This document shows, one piece after another, positions 1 to 8,409 of a DNA stretch of 64,000 nucleotides (the first letter of the stretch is position 1; every line of letters begins with the position of its first letter). The notes below the pieces were generated by a model that had not been told where the DNA came from, made no database searches, and was given only the letters and a program-made list of their open reading frames with translations. This DNA comes from Rivibacter sp049446155 (lineage in GTDB: Bacteria > Pseudomonadota > Gammaproteobacteria > Burkholderiales > Burkholderiaceae_C): positions 86,630 through 150,629 of the forward strand of contig NZ_JBMSEE010000012.1 of NCBI RefSeq assembly GCF_049446155.1. Direction: 5' to 3'. Both the position numbers and the translations under genes were made by a program.

Positions 1-399
1 CTGGTGCTGCTGCTGATCTCGGTGGCCTTCGTCGCATCGGTGGCGCTGCGCGCGCCGCTGCGCGTCGACGTGGTGCGCGATCGCGGCAGCCTGGCGCGGC
101 TGGTGGAGGACGGTCGCATCGAGAACAGCTACCGCCTGCAGCTGATGAGCTCGTCCGAGGCGGCATTGCGCGTGCAGGTGTCGGTGCGCGGCATAGACGG
201 CGCCAAGGTGCTGACGCGCTCGGCGGTCACCGAGCTCGGCGCGGCCGAGTCGCGCTGGCTGCCGCTGGCGGTGCAGGTGCCGCCCGAAGCGGCGCTGTCG
301 ATCGGGCCCGGTGCGCATCGCATCGAGTTCGTGATCGACGTTCAAGGTGCCGGCCGCGCGCCGGTGATCGAAACCTCGACTTTCGTGGTGCCGCGATGA
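1..399 (+). CDS. ccoG: Cytochrome c oxidase accessory protein CcoG (C-terminal part)
   Basis: Only the last 132 residues are in the window; the gene begins upstream. CcoG (RdxA/FixG) is an inner-membrane polyferredoxin-like protein needed to mature cbb3-type cytochrome oxidase, where it acts in copper handling. The fragment shows the end of a hydrophobic membrane segment (first 18 or so residues) followed by a beta-rich domain of about 110 residues, matching the Ig-like FixG C-terminal domain. The ferredoxin cysteines would lie in the missing part. The stop codon overlaps the start of the next gene (ATGA), so the two are translationally coupled. Assignment rests on the C-terminal domain plus the fixH-fnr-hemN context. 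Confidence 0.8.
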   Translation: MVLLLISVAFVASVALRAPLRVDVVRDRGSLARLVEDGRIENSYRLQLMSSSEAALRVQVSVRGIDGAKVLTRSAVTELGAAESRWLPLAVQVPPEAALSIGPGAHRIEFVIDVQGAGRAPVIETSTFVVPR

Positions 400-629
400 C
401 GACCCAAGCTGCGTGCGCGCCGTGGTGGCGCTTTCCGATCGTCTGGCTCGTGATCGCCGGGCCGCTGGCGGTGGTGGTGGCGGGTGTGCTGACCGCCGTG
501 CTGGCGGTGAACGGCGCCGACGCCAGCGTGCCGGCGGTGCCGGTCACGCGCGAGCGCAGCGCCGCGCCGGCAATGGCCGGACGCAATCACGCGGCGACGC
601 CGCTGCCTTCGGGCAGCGCTTCTCGCTGA
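396..629 (+). CDS. Short FixH-family membrane protein
   Basis: A 77-residue protein with one strongly hydrophobic helix (about residues 11-38, starting after a Trp-Trp-Arg-Phe-Pro motif) and a polar tail ending in a conserved-looking Arg-Asn-His-Ala-Ala-Thr-Pro motif. It is the short form of FixH seen next to ccoG in Burkholderiales, much shorter than rhizobial FixH (about 160 residues). The likely role is assembly of cbb3 oxidase in the inner membrane; the exact function of the short form is not known to me. It overlaps ccoG by 4 nt (ATGA) and faces fnr convergently with 7 nt between stop codons. Confidence 0.7.
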   Translation: MTTQAACAPWWRFPIVWLVIAGPLAVVVAGVLTAVLAVNGADASVPAVPVTRERSAAPAMAGRNHAATPLPSGSASR

Positions 630-636
630 CCGCGGT

Positions 637-1374
637 TCAGCAGCTGGTCGCGGCGACCAGCCGGCGCAGGCCGGCGGCGTCGCGCACGCGCACGTCGCGC
701 TGCTTGACCTCGAGCAGGCCGTCGTCTTGGAACTTGGAGAAGGTGCGGCTCACGGTCTCGAGCTTGAGACCGAGGTAGCTGCCGATCTCCTCTCGCGTCA
801 TGCGCAACACCAGCGCGGTCGGCGAGAAGCCGCGCGCCTGCAGGCGCTGCGTGAGGTTGAGCAGGAAGGCCGCCACACGCTCCTCGGCGCGCATGCTGCC
901 CAGCAGCAGCATCACGCCGTGGTCGCGCACGATCTCGCGGCTCATGATCTTGTGGAACTGCTGCTGCAGCGGCGTGAACTCGCGCGAGAGCTTCTCGAGC
1001 TGCTCGTACGGGATTTGGCAGACCTGGGAGTCTTCCAGCGCGACCGCATCGACCGTGTGGCGGTCGCTGCTGATGCCGTCCAGGCCGAGCAGTTCGCCGG
1101 CCATCTGGAAGCCGGTGACCTGGTCGCGGCCGTCGTCGGCGACGACGCGGGTCTTGAAGAATCCGGTGCGTACGGCGTAGATCGACGTGAAGCGATCGCC
1201 GGCCTGGAACAGGGGCTCGCCGCGGCGCACGGAACGCGGCGGCGCGACGAAGCGCCCCAACCGGTCCAGTTCGTCGGCGGACAGCCCGAGCGGCAGGCAC
1301 AGCTCGCGCAGGTTGCAACTCGAGCATGCGACCTTGACGGCCTCGATGCGCGTTGAATCGGCAGAAGCACTCAT
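637..1374 (-). CDS. fnr: FNR-type oxygen-sensing transcriptional regulator
   Basis: A 245-residue Crp/Fnr-family activator of anaerobic and microaerobic genes. The N-terminal cluster Cys17-X2-Cys20-X5-Cys26 plus Cys119 are the four ligands expected for an oxygen-labile 4Fe-4S cluster. A cyclic-nucleotide-binding-type beta barrel, a dimer helix and a C-terminal helix-turn-helix follow; its recognition helix reads E-T-V-S-R, the FNR signature for TTGAT half-sites. I chose the ATG at 1374 because the cysteine cluster then sits near residue 20 as in the family. It is convergent with fixH and divergent from hemN, and a near-consensus FNR box lies 65 bp upstream, so autoregulation is plausible. Confidence 0.93.
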   Translation of the reverse strand: MSASADSTRIEAVKVACSSCNLRELCLPLGLSADELDRLGRFVAPPRSVRRGEPLFQAGDRFTSIYAVRTGFFKTRVVADDGRDQVTGFQMAGELLGLDGISSDRHTVDAVALEDSQVCQIPYEQLEKLSREFTPLQQQFHKIMSREIVRDHGVMLLLGSMRAEERVAAFLLNLTQRLQARGFSPTALVLRMTREEIGSYLGLKLETVSRTFSKFQDDGLLEVKQRDVRVRDAAGLRRLVAATSC

Positions 1375-1438
1375 GCGCGAAATTATCGTGATGCAGCTCA
1401 GCGCGAGAACTCGTGCGGCGCCGCCGCGCAAGCGCTGT

Positions 1439-1452
1439 TTGACGGAGATCAA
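1439..1452. promoter_or_regulatory. FNR box between fnr and hemN
   Basis: TTGAC-GGAG-ATCAA: nine of ten bases of the FNR consensus TTGAT-N4-ATCAA are present with exact spacing. The centre (1445.5) is about 42 bp upstream of the first possible hemN start and 71 bp upstream of fnr. If it acts as a class II site for hemN, transcription would begin near 1487, which makes the second in-frame ATG at 1518 the better hemN start. A weak -10 (CACAGT, 1475-1480) fits this spacing. The site is seen directly; its function is inferred. Confidence 0.75.
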
Positions 1453-1487
1453 GCGACTGCGCGGACCCGGGCGGCACAGTCCTTCGC

Positions 1488-2897
1488 ATGCTCACCGAGC
1501 CGAAATCCGTGGCGCCCATGATCGACGCCGAGCTGCTGCGCCGCTTCTCCAAGGGCGGGCCTCGCTACACCTCCTATCCGACCGCCGATCGCTTCGTCGA
1601 GGCCTTCGGCGCCGAGCAGTACCTGCAGGCGCTGGCCCAACGCCGCGAAGGCGGGGCGCTGCATGGCGGCGAACCTTTGTCGGTCTACGTTCACATCCCG
1701 TTTTGCGAGTCGCTGTGCTACTACTGCGCCTGCAACAAGGTCGTCACGCGCCAGCATGGCCGTGCCGAGCCTTATCTGGCGGCGCTGGAGACGGAGATGG
1801 CGCTGCAGGCGCAGGCGCTCGGGCCGCACCGGCCGGTCGCGCAGCTGCACCTGGGCGGGGGCACGCCGACCTTCCTCAGCGATGCCGAGCTCTTGCGCCT
1901 GATGACCAGCCTGCGGCGCAGCTTCGCGTTGCAGCCCGGTGCCGAATGCTCGATCGAGGTGGACCCGCGGACCGTGGACACGTCGCGGCTGGCGTGGCTG
2001 GCCGAGCTGGGCTTCAACCGCATCAGCTTCGGCGTCCAGGATCTGGACGCAGCGGTGCAGCAGGCGGTGCACCGCGTGCAGCCGCTCGAGCAGATCGAGG
2101 CGTTGATGCGCGATGCGCGGGCATTGGGCTTCGAGTCGATCAACGTCGACCTGATCCACGGCCTGCCGCGGCAGACCACGGCGTCGTTCGCGCGCACCGT
2201 GCGCGAGATCGCCCGGCTGCGGCCCGACCGCATCGCGCTGTATGCCTACGCCCACCTGCCGCAGCGCTTCAAGCCGCAGCGGCGCATCGTCGCCGAGGAA
2301 CTGCCCGGTGCGGGAGAGCGGGTGGCGCTGCTGGCCCAGGCGATCGACGGCTTCCTCGAGGCGGGTTATGAGTACATCGGCATGGACCATTTCGCGCTGC
2401 CGGGCGATTCGCTGGCCGTTGCGCGGCGGCAGGGCCGTCTGCATCGCAGCTTCCAGGGCTACTGCACACAGCCCGACGGCGATCTGATCGCGCTCGGCGT
2501 CTCGGCAATCGGCCGCGTCGGCGCGACCTACAGCCAGAACACCAAGGATCTGGCCGAGTACCAGGAACTGCTCGCCGCGGGCGTGCTGCCCGTCGTGCGC
2601 GGTCTGGCGCTCAGCCGGGACGACCTGCTGCGCCGCGCGGTGATCATGGCGCTGATGTGCCAGGGGCGGCTGGCGTTCGAGTCGATCGAGCTGGCGCACC
2701 TGATCGATTTCCGCACCTACTTCGCCGAGGAATTGGCGGAGCTGCAGGCACTGGCCGACGACGGCCTGGTGACGATCGACGCCGACGGCCTTGAGGTCAC
2801 GCCCTTGGGCTGGTACTTCGTGCGTGTGATCGCGATGGTGTTCGACAGGCCGCTGCGCAGCGACCGTGCGCGCGAGCACTACTCGAAGGTGATCTGA
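1488..2897 (+). CDS. hemN: Oxygen-independent coproporphyrinogen III oxidase (radical SAM)
   Basis: Converts coproporphyrinogen III to protoporphyrinogen IX without oxygen, in the cytoplasm, during haem synthesis. The radical-SAM motif Cys73-X3-Cys77-X2-Cys80 is followed by Cys82, the usual HemN pattern. The N-terminal motif (RYTSYPTADRF) and a glycine-rich GGGTPTF SAM-binding stretch are present, and the length of 469 residues is normal. The start at 1488 lacks a good Shine-Dalgarno; an in-frame ATG at 1518 (459 residues) fits the FNR box position better. Its place next to fnr with an FNR box supports induction under low oxygen. Confidence 0.95.
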   Translation: MLTEPKSVAPMIDAELLRRFSKGGPRYTSYPTADRFVEAFGAEQYLQALAQRREGGALHGGEPLSVYVHIPFCESLCYYCACNKVVTRQHGRAEPYLAALETEMALQAQALGPHRPVAQLHLGGGTPTFLSDAELLRLMTSLRRSFALQPGAECSIEVDPRTVDTSRLAWLAELGFNRISFGVQDLDAAVQQAVHRVQPLEQIEALMRDARALGFESINVDLIHGLPRQTTASFARTVREIARLRPDRIALYAYAHLPQRFKPQRRIVAEELPGAGERVALLAQAIDGFLEAGYEYIGMDHFALPGDSLAVARRQGRLHRSFQGYCTQPDGDLIALGVSAIGRVGATYSQNTKDLAEYQELLAAGVLPVVRGLALSRDDLLRRAVIMALMCQGRLAFESIELAHLIDFRTYFAEELAELQALADDGLVTIDADGLEVTPLGWYFVRVIAMVFDRPLRSDRAREHYSKVI

Positions 2898-2907
2898 GGA
2901 TCCGTCG

Positions 2908-3663
2908 ATGGACGGCTCCCTGCTGCTGTCCGGCCTGCTGATCGGCTTGGCCGGGAGTCCGCATTGCATCGCGATGTGCGCCGCGCCTTGCACGGCGCTG
3001 GCCTCGCGCTGCGATCCGCAGCGTCCGCGGCGGGCGCTGCTCGCCTGGCACGCGGGCCGCGCGCTCGCCTACACGGCGGCCGGTGCGCTGGCGGCCGCGG
3101 GCAGCGGCGCGCTGTTCGAGCTGGCGCGCGCGTCGGTGGCGCTGAAGCCCTTGTGGACGCTGCTGCAGGTGGCGGCGATGGTCCTGGGCTTGTGGCTGCT
3201 GGTGACCGGCCGGGCACCGTATTGGTCGGCCACCGGCATGCCGGGCTGGCTGCGTCGCATCGGCGCTGCGGATGACGCTCGGCCGATCGTCGTGGCGCCC
3301 GCCGGCCAGCGCGGCGCGTTCGCGATCGAAGCGCCGTCGGCTGGGGGTGGCTGGCGCGCCGGCGCCGCCGGACTCGCCTGGGTGGCGTGGCCCTGCGGCC
3401 TGCTCTACGCGGCGCTGGCGGTCGCGACGCTGGGGGCGACACCCTGGCACGGCGCTGCCGTGATGGCGGCCTTCGCGCTGGGCAGTTCGGCGGGCCTCGC
3501 GGCCGGGTCGTGGCTGTGGCGGCTGGGACGGGGCAACCGCCAGGTCGTGCCGCCGACGGTCGCGCTGCGCCTGGCCGGCGCGTTGCTGACCGCCGCCGGA
3601 CTGTGGGCGTTGTGGCGCCACGGCGTGGCGGGCGAGGTTCAGGCCTGGTGCCTGCCATCCTGA
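2908..3663 (+). CDS. TauE/SafE-family membrane protein (CcoG-cluster type)
   Basis: A 251-residue polytopic membrane protein with about six hydrophobic segments. It opens with a Gly-Ser-Pro-His-Cys-X3-Cys-X3-Cys motif inside the first helix (residues 16-27), as in the SafE/UreH-like branch (DUF2182-like and DsbD-like relatives) that sits beside cbb3-oxidase genes in Burkholderiales. A second Trp-Pro-Cys-Gly motif occurs in a later helix. The paired cysteines suggest metal (copper) or thiol handling during oxidase maturation; this is inference. It starts 10 nt after hemN and is probably co-transcribed with it. Confidence 0.7.
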   Translation: MDGSLLLSGLLIGLAGSPHCIAMCAAPCTALASRCDPQRPRRALLAWHAGRALAYTAAGALAAAGSGALFELARASVALKPLWTLLQVAAMVLGLWLLVTGRAPYWSATGMPGWLRRIGAADDARPIVVAPAGQRGAFAIEAPSAGGGWRAGAAGLAWVAWPCGLLYAALAVATLGATPWHGAAVMAAFALGSSAGLAAGSWLWRLGRGNRQVVPPTVALRLAGALLTAAGLWALWRHGVAGEVQAWCLPS

Positions 3664-3712
3664 TCGCAGCGCCAGTGAAGCCCCGAAGGCCCGAGCGCTA
3701 GAGTCGCTCGCC

Positions 3713-3718
3713 TACAAT
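3713..3718 (+). promoter_or_regulatory. Candidate -10 element for icd
   Basis: TACAAT lies 82 nt upstream of the icd start in the 137-nt gap after the TauE gene. No good -35 is visible, which is common for genes of this GC content. A start site near 3725 would give a leader of about 75 nt. Confidence 0.35.
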
Positions 3719-3800
3719 CGCCGGCTCGGTCCGACACCGTCGCCGGCCCGAAAAGAACCCTCCCGCAGCCTTATCGATCCCCGAGCGGAGACTCATCGAC

Positions 3801-5054
3801 ATGTACCAGCACATCAAGGTGCCCACGGGCGGCCAGAAGATCACGGTCAACAAGGACTTCTCGCTGAACGTGCCCGACCAGCCCATCATTCCCTACATCG
3901 AGGGCGACGGCACCGGGTTCGACATCACGCCGGTGATGATCAAGGTCGTGGACGCGGCCGTCGAGAAGAGCTACGGCGGCAAGCGCAAGATCCACTGGAT
4001 GGAGATCTACGCCGGCGAGAAGTCGACCAAGGTCTACGGCCCGGACGTCTGGCTGCCGGAAGAGACCCTGCAGGTGCTCAAGGAGTACGTGGTCTCGATC
4101 AAGGGCCCGCTGACCACGCCGGTCGGCGGCGGCATCCGCTCGCTGAACGTCGCGCTGCGCCAGGAGTTGGACCTCTACGTCTGCCTGCGCCCGGTGCGCT
4201 ACTTCAAGGGCGTGCCCTCGCCGGTCAAGGAGCCCGAGAAGACCGACATGGTCATCTTCCGCGAGAACTCGGAAGACATCTACGCCGGCATCGAGTTCGA
4301 AGCCCAGAGCGAGAAGGCCAAGAAGCTGATCAAGATCCTGCAAGAGGAATTCGGCGTCAAGAAGATCCGCTTCCCCGAGACCTCGGGCATCGGCGTCAAG
4401 CCGGTCTCGAAGGAGGGCACCGAGCGCCTGGTGCGCAAGGCCATCCAGTACGCGATCGACAACGACAAGCCCTCGGTCACCCTGGTTCACAAGGGCAACA
4501 TCATGAAGTTCACGGAAGGCGGCTTCCGTGACTGGGGCTACGCCCTGGCCCAGAAGGAGTTCGGCGCCGAGCTGATCGACGGCGGCCCGTGGTGCAAGTT
4601 CAAGAATCCGAAGACGGGCAAGGACATCGTCGTCAAGGACGCGATCGCCGACGCCTTCTTGCAGCAGATCCTGCTTCGCCCGGCCGAGTACTCGGTGATC
4701 GCGACGCTGAACCTCAACGGCGACTACGTCTCCGACGCGCTGGCGGCGCAGGTCGGCGGCATCGGCATCGCCCCGGGCGCAAACCTCTCGGACTCGGTCG
4801 CGATGTTCGAGGCCACCCACGGCACCGCACCCAAGTACGCCGGCAAGGACTACGTCAACCCGGGCTCCGAGATCCTCTCGGCCGAGATGATGCTGCGTCA
4901 CATGGGCTGGACCGAAGCGGCCGACCTGATCATCAGCTCGATGGAGAAGGCCATCCTGTCCAAGAAGGTGACCTACGACTTCGCCCGTCTGCTCGATGGC
5001 GCGACGCAGGTCAGCTGCTCGGGATTCGGCCAGGTCATGATCGACCACATGTGA
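3801..5054 (+). CDS. icd: NADP-dependent isocitrate dehydrogenase
   Basis: Oxidative decarboxylation of isocitrate to 2-oxoglutarate in the TCA cycle. The 417-residue protein matches E. coli Icd length. It shows the substrate loop TTPVGGGIRSLNVALRQ with the regulatory serine at about residue 114, and the ATHGTAPKYAG nucleotide-binding motif near residue 340. A GCGGAG purine run 11 nt upstream supports the ATG at 3801. It stands alone between a candidate -10 and a strong hairpin terminator. Compared with its neighbours, codon use is strongly biased towards GAG/AAG/CTG, as expected of a highly expressed gene. Confidence 0.97.
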   Translation: MYQHIKVPTGGQKITVNKDFSLNVPDQPIIPYIEGDGTGFDITPVMIKVVDAAVEKSYGGKRKIHWMEIYAGEKSTKVYGPDVWLPEETLQVLKEYVVSIKGPLTTPVGGGIRSLNVALRQELDLYVCLRPVRYFKGVPSPVKEPEKTDMVIFRENSEDIYAGIEFEAQSEKAKKLIKILQEEFGVKKIRFPETSGIGVKPVSKEGTERLVRKAIQYAIDNDKPSVTLVHKGNIMKFTEGGFRDWGYALAQKEFGAELIDGGPWCKFKNPKTGKDIVVKDAIADAFLQQILLRPAEYSVIATLNLNGDYVSDALAAQVGGIGIAPGANLSDSVAMFEATHGTAPKYAGKDYVNPGSEILSAEMMLRHMGWTEAADLIISSMEKAILSKKVTYDFARLLDGATQVSCSGFGQVMIDHM

Positions 5055-5090
5055 ACCGCCGGCGCTGGCCGCCGGAATCGAACGAAATCA

Positions 5091-5120
5091 GAAGGGCCCG
5101 CCATCGGCGGGCCCTTCTTT
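5091..5120. terminator. Intrinsic terminator after icd
   Basis: A perfect 12-bp GC-rich stem (5091-5102 with 5106-5117) with a 3-nt loop, followed by a short T run. It can also work on the other strand for the convergent cold-shock gene. Confidence 0.85.
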
Positions 5121-5187
5121 CATGTCGCTTGTGCTTTTGTCTTGCCCGGCGGCCGTCGTGTCAGCTTGGCGGCAGCCTCGGCCGGCC

Positions 5188-5445
5188 TCAGGGGCTCGGC
5201 TGGGGCGCTGCCTCGCTGCGGACGGCGGCACCGCTACGGGCATCGACCGGCGTGATGTTCTGCGCCAGCTTGCCCTTGGGACCTTCGACCAGCTCGAAGG
5301 TCACGCGGCTGCCCTGCTTGAGCGTCCTAAAGCCTTCCATCTGGATGGCCGAAAAATGGGCGAAGACGTCTTCGCCACCCCCCTCCGGCTCGATGAAGCC
5401 GAAGCCCTTTGCATCGTTGAACCACTTGACGGTCCCGTTGGCCAT
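5188..5445 (-). CDS. Cold-shock domain protein (CspA family)
   Basis: An 85-residue single-stranded nucleic-acid-binding protein. RNP1 (KGFGFIEP, residues 13-20) and RNP2 (DVFAHFSAI, residues 26-34) are intact, and the first 66 residues form the usual five-strand barrel. The extra 19-residue Ala/Ser/Pro tail is longer than E. coli CspA (70 residues). The ATG at 5445 has a GAGGAG Shine-Dalgarno 7 nt upstream. It acts as an RNA chaperone in cold adaptation or stationary phase. The gap of about 250 bp upstream, shared with divergent clpS, leaves room for a long structured leader typical of csp genes. Confidence 0.93.
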   Translation of the reverse strand: MANGTVKWFNDAKGFGFIEPEGGGEDVFAHFSAIQMEGFRTLKQGSRVTFELVEGPKGKLAQNITPVDARSGAAVRSEAAPQPSP

Positions 5446-5703
5446 GACGCCCTCCTCAAACGGGTGCACTATCGTTATTGGGTCATTCTTGGCGAGCGCT
5501 TTTCGGGGTGTCAATGGCGCGGACCCGGTAAGCCCCTGCCCGCGGCAGGGGCGGCCAAGAGGCGTGTCGGATCCATGCCCTCGCCGTGGCGCCCAGGCGT
5601 CATGCCTTGAACGCGGGGAATCAGTCGCCATCTGCCCACGCAAAGGGTCGTCCGAGCCCCCTGGCGCGAGTGCGGATCGGACGCTGTCTATAGAATGAAT
5701 TCC
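5446..5703. other. Divergent csp/clpS intergenic region
   Basis: 258 bp with no credible gene. The csp side would hold a long 5' leader. On the clpS side a -10-like TATAGA (5689-5694) lies only 9 nt before the ATG at 5704, so the clpS transcript may start with few or no leader bases. No clear -35 is visible for either gene. Confidence 0.4.
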
Positions 5704-6060
5704 ATGCCGGACGACCCGATCAAACCCCCCGCAGTGCCGAGCGTCTTGCCCCGGCCGGACGACGGTCAGGGTGCGGTCGTGGCCGAGCGGAAAACGGCCA
5801 AGGTCGAACCTCCCCGGCTGTTCCAGGTCGTGATGCTGAACGACGACTACACCCCGATGGAGTTCGTCGTGATGGTGCTGCAGGAGTACTTCCAGCGGGA
5901 CATCGAAACAGCCACGCAGATCATGCTGAAGATCCATCACGAAGGCAAAGGCGTGTGCGGCGTCTACACCAAGGACGTCGCCGCCACGAAAGTCGAGTTG
6001 GTGCTCGCGGCCGCCAAGCGGTCGGGACACCCGTTGCAATGCACCATGGAGGCCGCATGA
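5704..6060 (+). CDS. clpS: ClpAP adaptor ClpS
   Basis: N-end-rule adaptor that delivers substrates to ClpAP. The core starts at about residue 37 (PRLFQVVMLNDDYTPMEFV) with the Asn-Asp-Asp substrate-pocket motif, and the C-terminal VELVLAAAKRSGHPLQC segment binds ClpA. An in-frame ATG at 5695 gives three more residues; I prefer 5704 because a TATAGA -10 (5689-5694) would put the transcript start past 5695. There is no Shine-Dalgarno at either start. Its stop overlaps clpA by 4 nt (ATGA), so the pair is co-translated. Confidence 0.93.
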   Translation: MPDDPIKPPAVPSVLPRPDDGQGAVVAERKTAKVEPPRLFQVVMLNDDYTPMEFVVMVLQEYFQRDIETATQIMLKIHHEGKGVCGVYTKDVAATKVELVLAAAKRSGHPLQCTMEAA

Positions 6061-8363
6061 TTGCCCAGGAACTAGAAGTCAGCCTGCATATGGCCTTCGT
6101 CGAGGCCAGGCAGCAGCGGCACGAATTCATCACGGTCGAGCATCTCCTGCTGGCTCTGCTCGACAACCCCTCGGCCTCCGAGGTGCTGAAGGCGTGCTCG
6201 GCCAACATCGATGACCTGCGCAAGAGCCTGACGCAGTTCATCAAGGAGAACACGCCCACCGTCGGCGGTACCGACGAGGTGGACACCCAGCCCACGCTGG
6301 GTTTCCAGCGCGTGATCCAGCGCGCGATCATGCACGTGCAGTCCACCGGCAATGGCAAGAAGGAAGTGACCGGCGCCAACGTGCTGGTTGCCATCTTCGG
6401 CGAGAAGGACTCGCACGCCGTCTACTACCTGCACCAGCAGGGTGTGACGCGCCTGGACGTGGTGAACTTCATCGCCCACGGCATCAAGAAGAGCGAGCCG
6501 CCGGAGCCGTCGAAGTCCAGCGACGGCGGCGCCGACGCCGAGAAGGAAGAAGCCGCGGAGGGCAAGGGCTCGCCGCTGGAGCAGTTCACTCAGAACCTCA
6601 ACCAGCTGGCACGCGAAGGCAAGATCGATCCGCTGATCGGCCGCGAGCTCGAGGTCGAGCGGGTGATCCAGGTGCTGTGCCGCCGGCGCAAGAACAACCC
6701 GCTGCTGGTCGGCGAGGCCGGCGTCGGCAAGACCGCGATCGCCGAGGGCCTGGCCTGGCGCATCACGCAAAGCGACGTGCCCGAGGTGCTCGCCGATGCC
6801 AACGTCTACGCGCTCGACATGGGCGCGCTGCTGGCCGGCACCAAGTACCGCGGCGATTTCGAGCAGCGCCTGAAGGCCGTGCTGAAGTCGCTCAAGGACC
6901 AGCCGGGCGCGATCCTCTTCATCGACGAGATCCACACCCTGATCGGCGCCGGCGCGGCGTCGGGCGGCACGCTGGACGCGAGCAATCTGCTCAAGCCGGC
7001 GCTGTCGAGCGGCGCGCTCAAGTGCATCGGCGCGACCACGTTCACCGAGTACCGCGGCATCTTCGAGAAGGACGCGGCGCTGTCGCGGCGCTTCCAGAAG
7101 ATCGACGTGGTGGAGCCCTCGGTCGAGCAGACGATCGAGATCCTCAAGGGACTGAAGTCGCGCTTCGAGGATCACCACCAGGTCAAGTACGCGCTTGGCG
7201 CGCTGCAGGCCGCGGCCGAGCTGTCGGCCAAGTACATCAGCGACCGCCATCTGCCGGACAAGGCGATTGACGTGATCGACGAGGCCGGCGCCGCGCAGCG
7301 CATCCTGCCCAAGAGCAAGCAGAAGAAGACCATCACGCGCAGCGAGGTCGAAGACATCGTCGCGAAGATCGCGCGCATCCCGCCCGCGAGCGTCAGCAAC
7401 GACGACCGCGGCAAGCTGAAGAACCTCGACCGCGACCTCAAGAACGTGGTGTTCGGCCAGGACGCCGCGATCGACGCGCTGGCTTCGGCGATCAAGATGG
7501 CGCGCTCGGGCCTCGGCAAGCCGGACAAGCCGATCGGCTCGTTCCTGTTCAGCGGCCCGACCGGTGTCGGCAAGACCGAGGTCGCGCGCCAGCTCGCGTT
7601 CACGCTGGGCATCGAGCTGATCCGCTTCGACATGTCGGAGTACATGGAGCGCCACACGGTCAGCCGGCTGATCGGCGCGCCGCCGGGCTACGTCGGTTTC
7701 GACCAGGGCGGCCTGCTGACCGAGGCGATCACGAAGAAGCCGCACGCGGTGTTGCTGCTCGACGAGATCGAGAAGGCGCACCCGGACGTCTTCAACGTGC
7801 TGCTGCAGGTGATGGACCACGGCACGCTGACCGACAACAACGGGCGCAAGGCCGACTTCCGCAACGTGATCATCGTCATGACCACGAACGCGGGCGCCGA
7901 GACGATGAACAAGGCCACGATCGGCTTCACCAACGCCCGCGAGCAGGGCGACGAGATGGCCGACATCAAGCGCTTGTTCACGCCCGAGTTCCGCAACCGG
8001 CTCGACGCCATCGTCAACTTCCGCGCGCTGGACGAGGAGATCATCCTGCGGGTGGTCGACAAGTTCCTGCTCCAGCTCGAGAGCCAGCTGGCCGAGAAGA
8101 AGGTCGAGGTCACCTTCACGGACGCCTTGCGCAAGCACCTGGCGAAGAAGGGCTTCGATCCGCTGATGGGCGCGCGTCCGATGCAACGGCTGATCCAGGA
8201 CACCATCCGCCGCGCGCTGGCCGACGAGCTGCTGTTCGGTCGCCTGGTCGACGGAGGCCGGCTGACGGTGGACATCGACGCCGAAGGTCAGCCGGTGCTG
8301 GACATCCAGCCGCCGCGCACGAATGGCAAGCCCAACAGGGCCGAGCCGGCGACCGCCGACTGA
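6057..8363 (+). CDS. clpA: ATP-dependent Clp protease ATP-binding subunit ClpA
   Basis: A 768-residue AAA+ unfoldase that feeds ClpP. An N-terminal Clp repeat domain (1-145) is followed by two ATPase modules: Walker A GEAGVGKT near residue 220 with Walker B ILFIDEIH, and a second Walker A GPTGVGKT near 500 with LLLLDEIEKAHPD. Length and layout match E. coli ClpA (758). The start was chosen at 6057, overlapping the clpS stop; frames that begin further upstream run through clpS and are not credible. clpP is not in the window. A strong terminator follows. Confidence 0.97.
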   Translation: MIAQELEVSLHMAFVEARQQRHEFITVEHLLLALLDNPSASEVLKACSANIDDLRKSLTQFIKENTPTVGGTDEVDTQPTLGFQRVIQRAIMHVQSTGNGKKEVTGANVLVAIFGEKDSHAVYYLHQQGVTRLDVVNFIAHGIKKSEPPEPSKSSDGGADAEKEEAAEGKGSPLEQFTQNLNQLAREGKIDPLIGRELEVERVIQVLCRRRKNNPLLVGEAGVGKTAIAEGLAWRITQSDVPEVLADANVYALDMGALLAGTKYRGDFEQRLKAVLKSLKDQPGAILFIDEIHTLIGAGAASGGTLDASNLLKPALSSGALKCIGATTFTEYRGIFEKDAALSRRFQKIDVVEPSVEQTIEILKGLKSRFEDHHQVKYALGALQAAAELSAKYISDRHLPDKAIDVIDEAGAAQRILPKSKQKKTITRSEVEDIVAKIARIPPASVSNDDRGKLKNLDRDLKNVVFGQDAAIDALASAIKMARSGLGKPDKPIGSFLFSGPTGVGKTEVARQLAFTLGIELIRFDMSEYMERHTVSRLIGAPPGYVGFDQGGLLTEAITKKPHAVLLLDEIEKAHPDVFNVLLQVMDHGTLTDNNGRKADFRNVIIVMTTNAGAETMNKATIGFTNAREQGDEMADIKRLFTPEFRNRLDAIVNFRALDEEIILRVVDKFLLQLESQLAEKKVEVTFTDALRKHLAKKGFDPLMGARPMQRLIQDTIRRALADELLFGRLVDGGRLTVDIDAEGQPVLDIQPPRTNGKPNRAEPATAD

Positions 8364-8385
8364 CGGTCGCGTCACGCTTGGTCGC

Positions 8386-8409
8386 AGGGGCCCGCAAGGG
8401 CCCCTTTTT
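8386..8409. terminator. Intrinsic terminator after clpA
   Basis: A 7-bp stem GGGGCCC/GGGCCCC (8387-8393 with 8398-8404), GCAA tetraloop, then five T residues. The T run touches the stop codon of the convergent mtfA gene. Confidence 0.88.

Noticed and set aside
3771..5048. Long minus-strand frame opposite icd, and similar frames opposite clpA, cysS, carB and ftsH
   Set aside because: Each is exactly antisense to an unmistakable conserved gene, lacks family motifs, and is explained by high GC at third codon positions.
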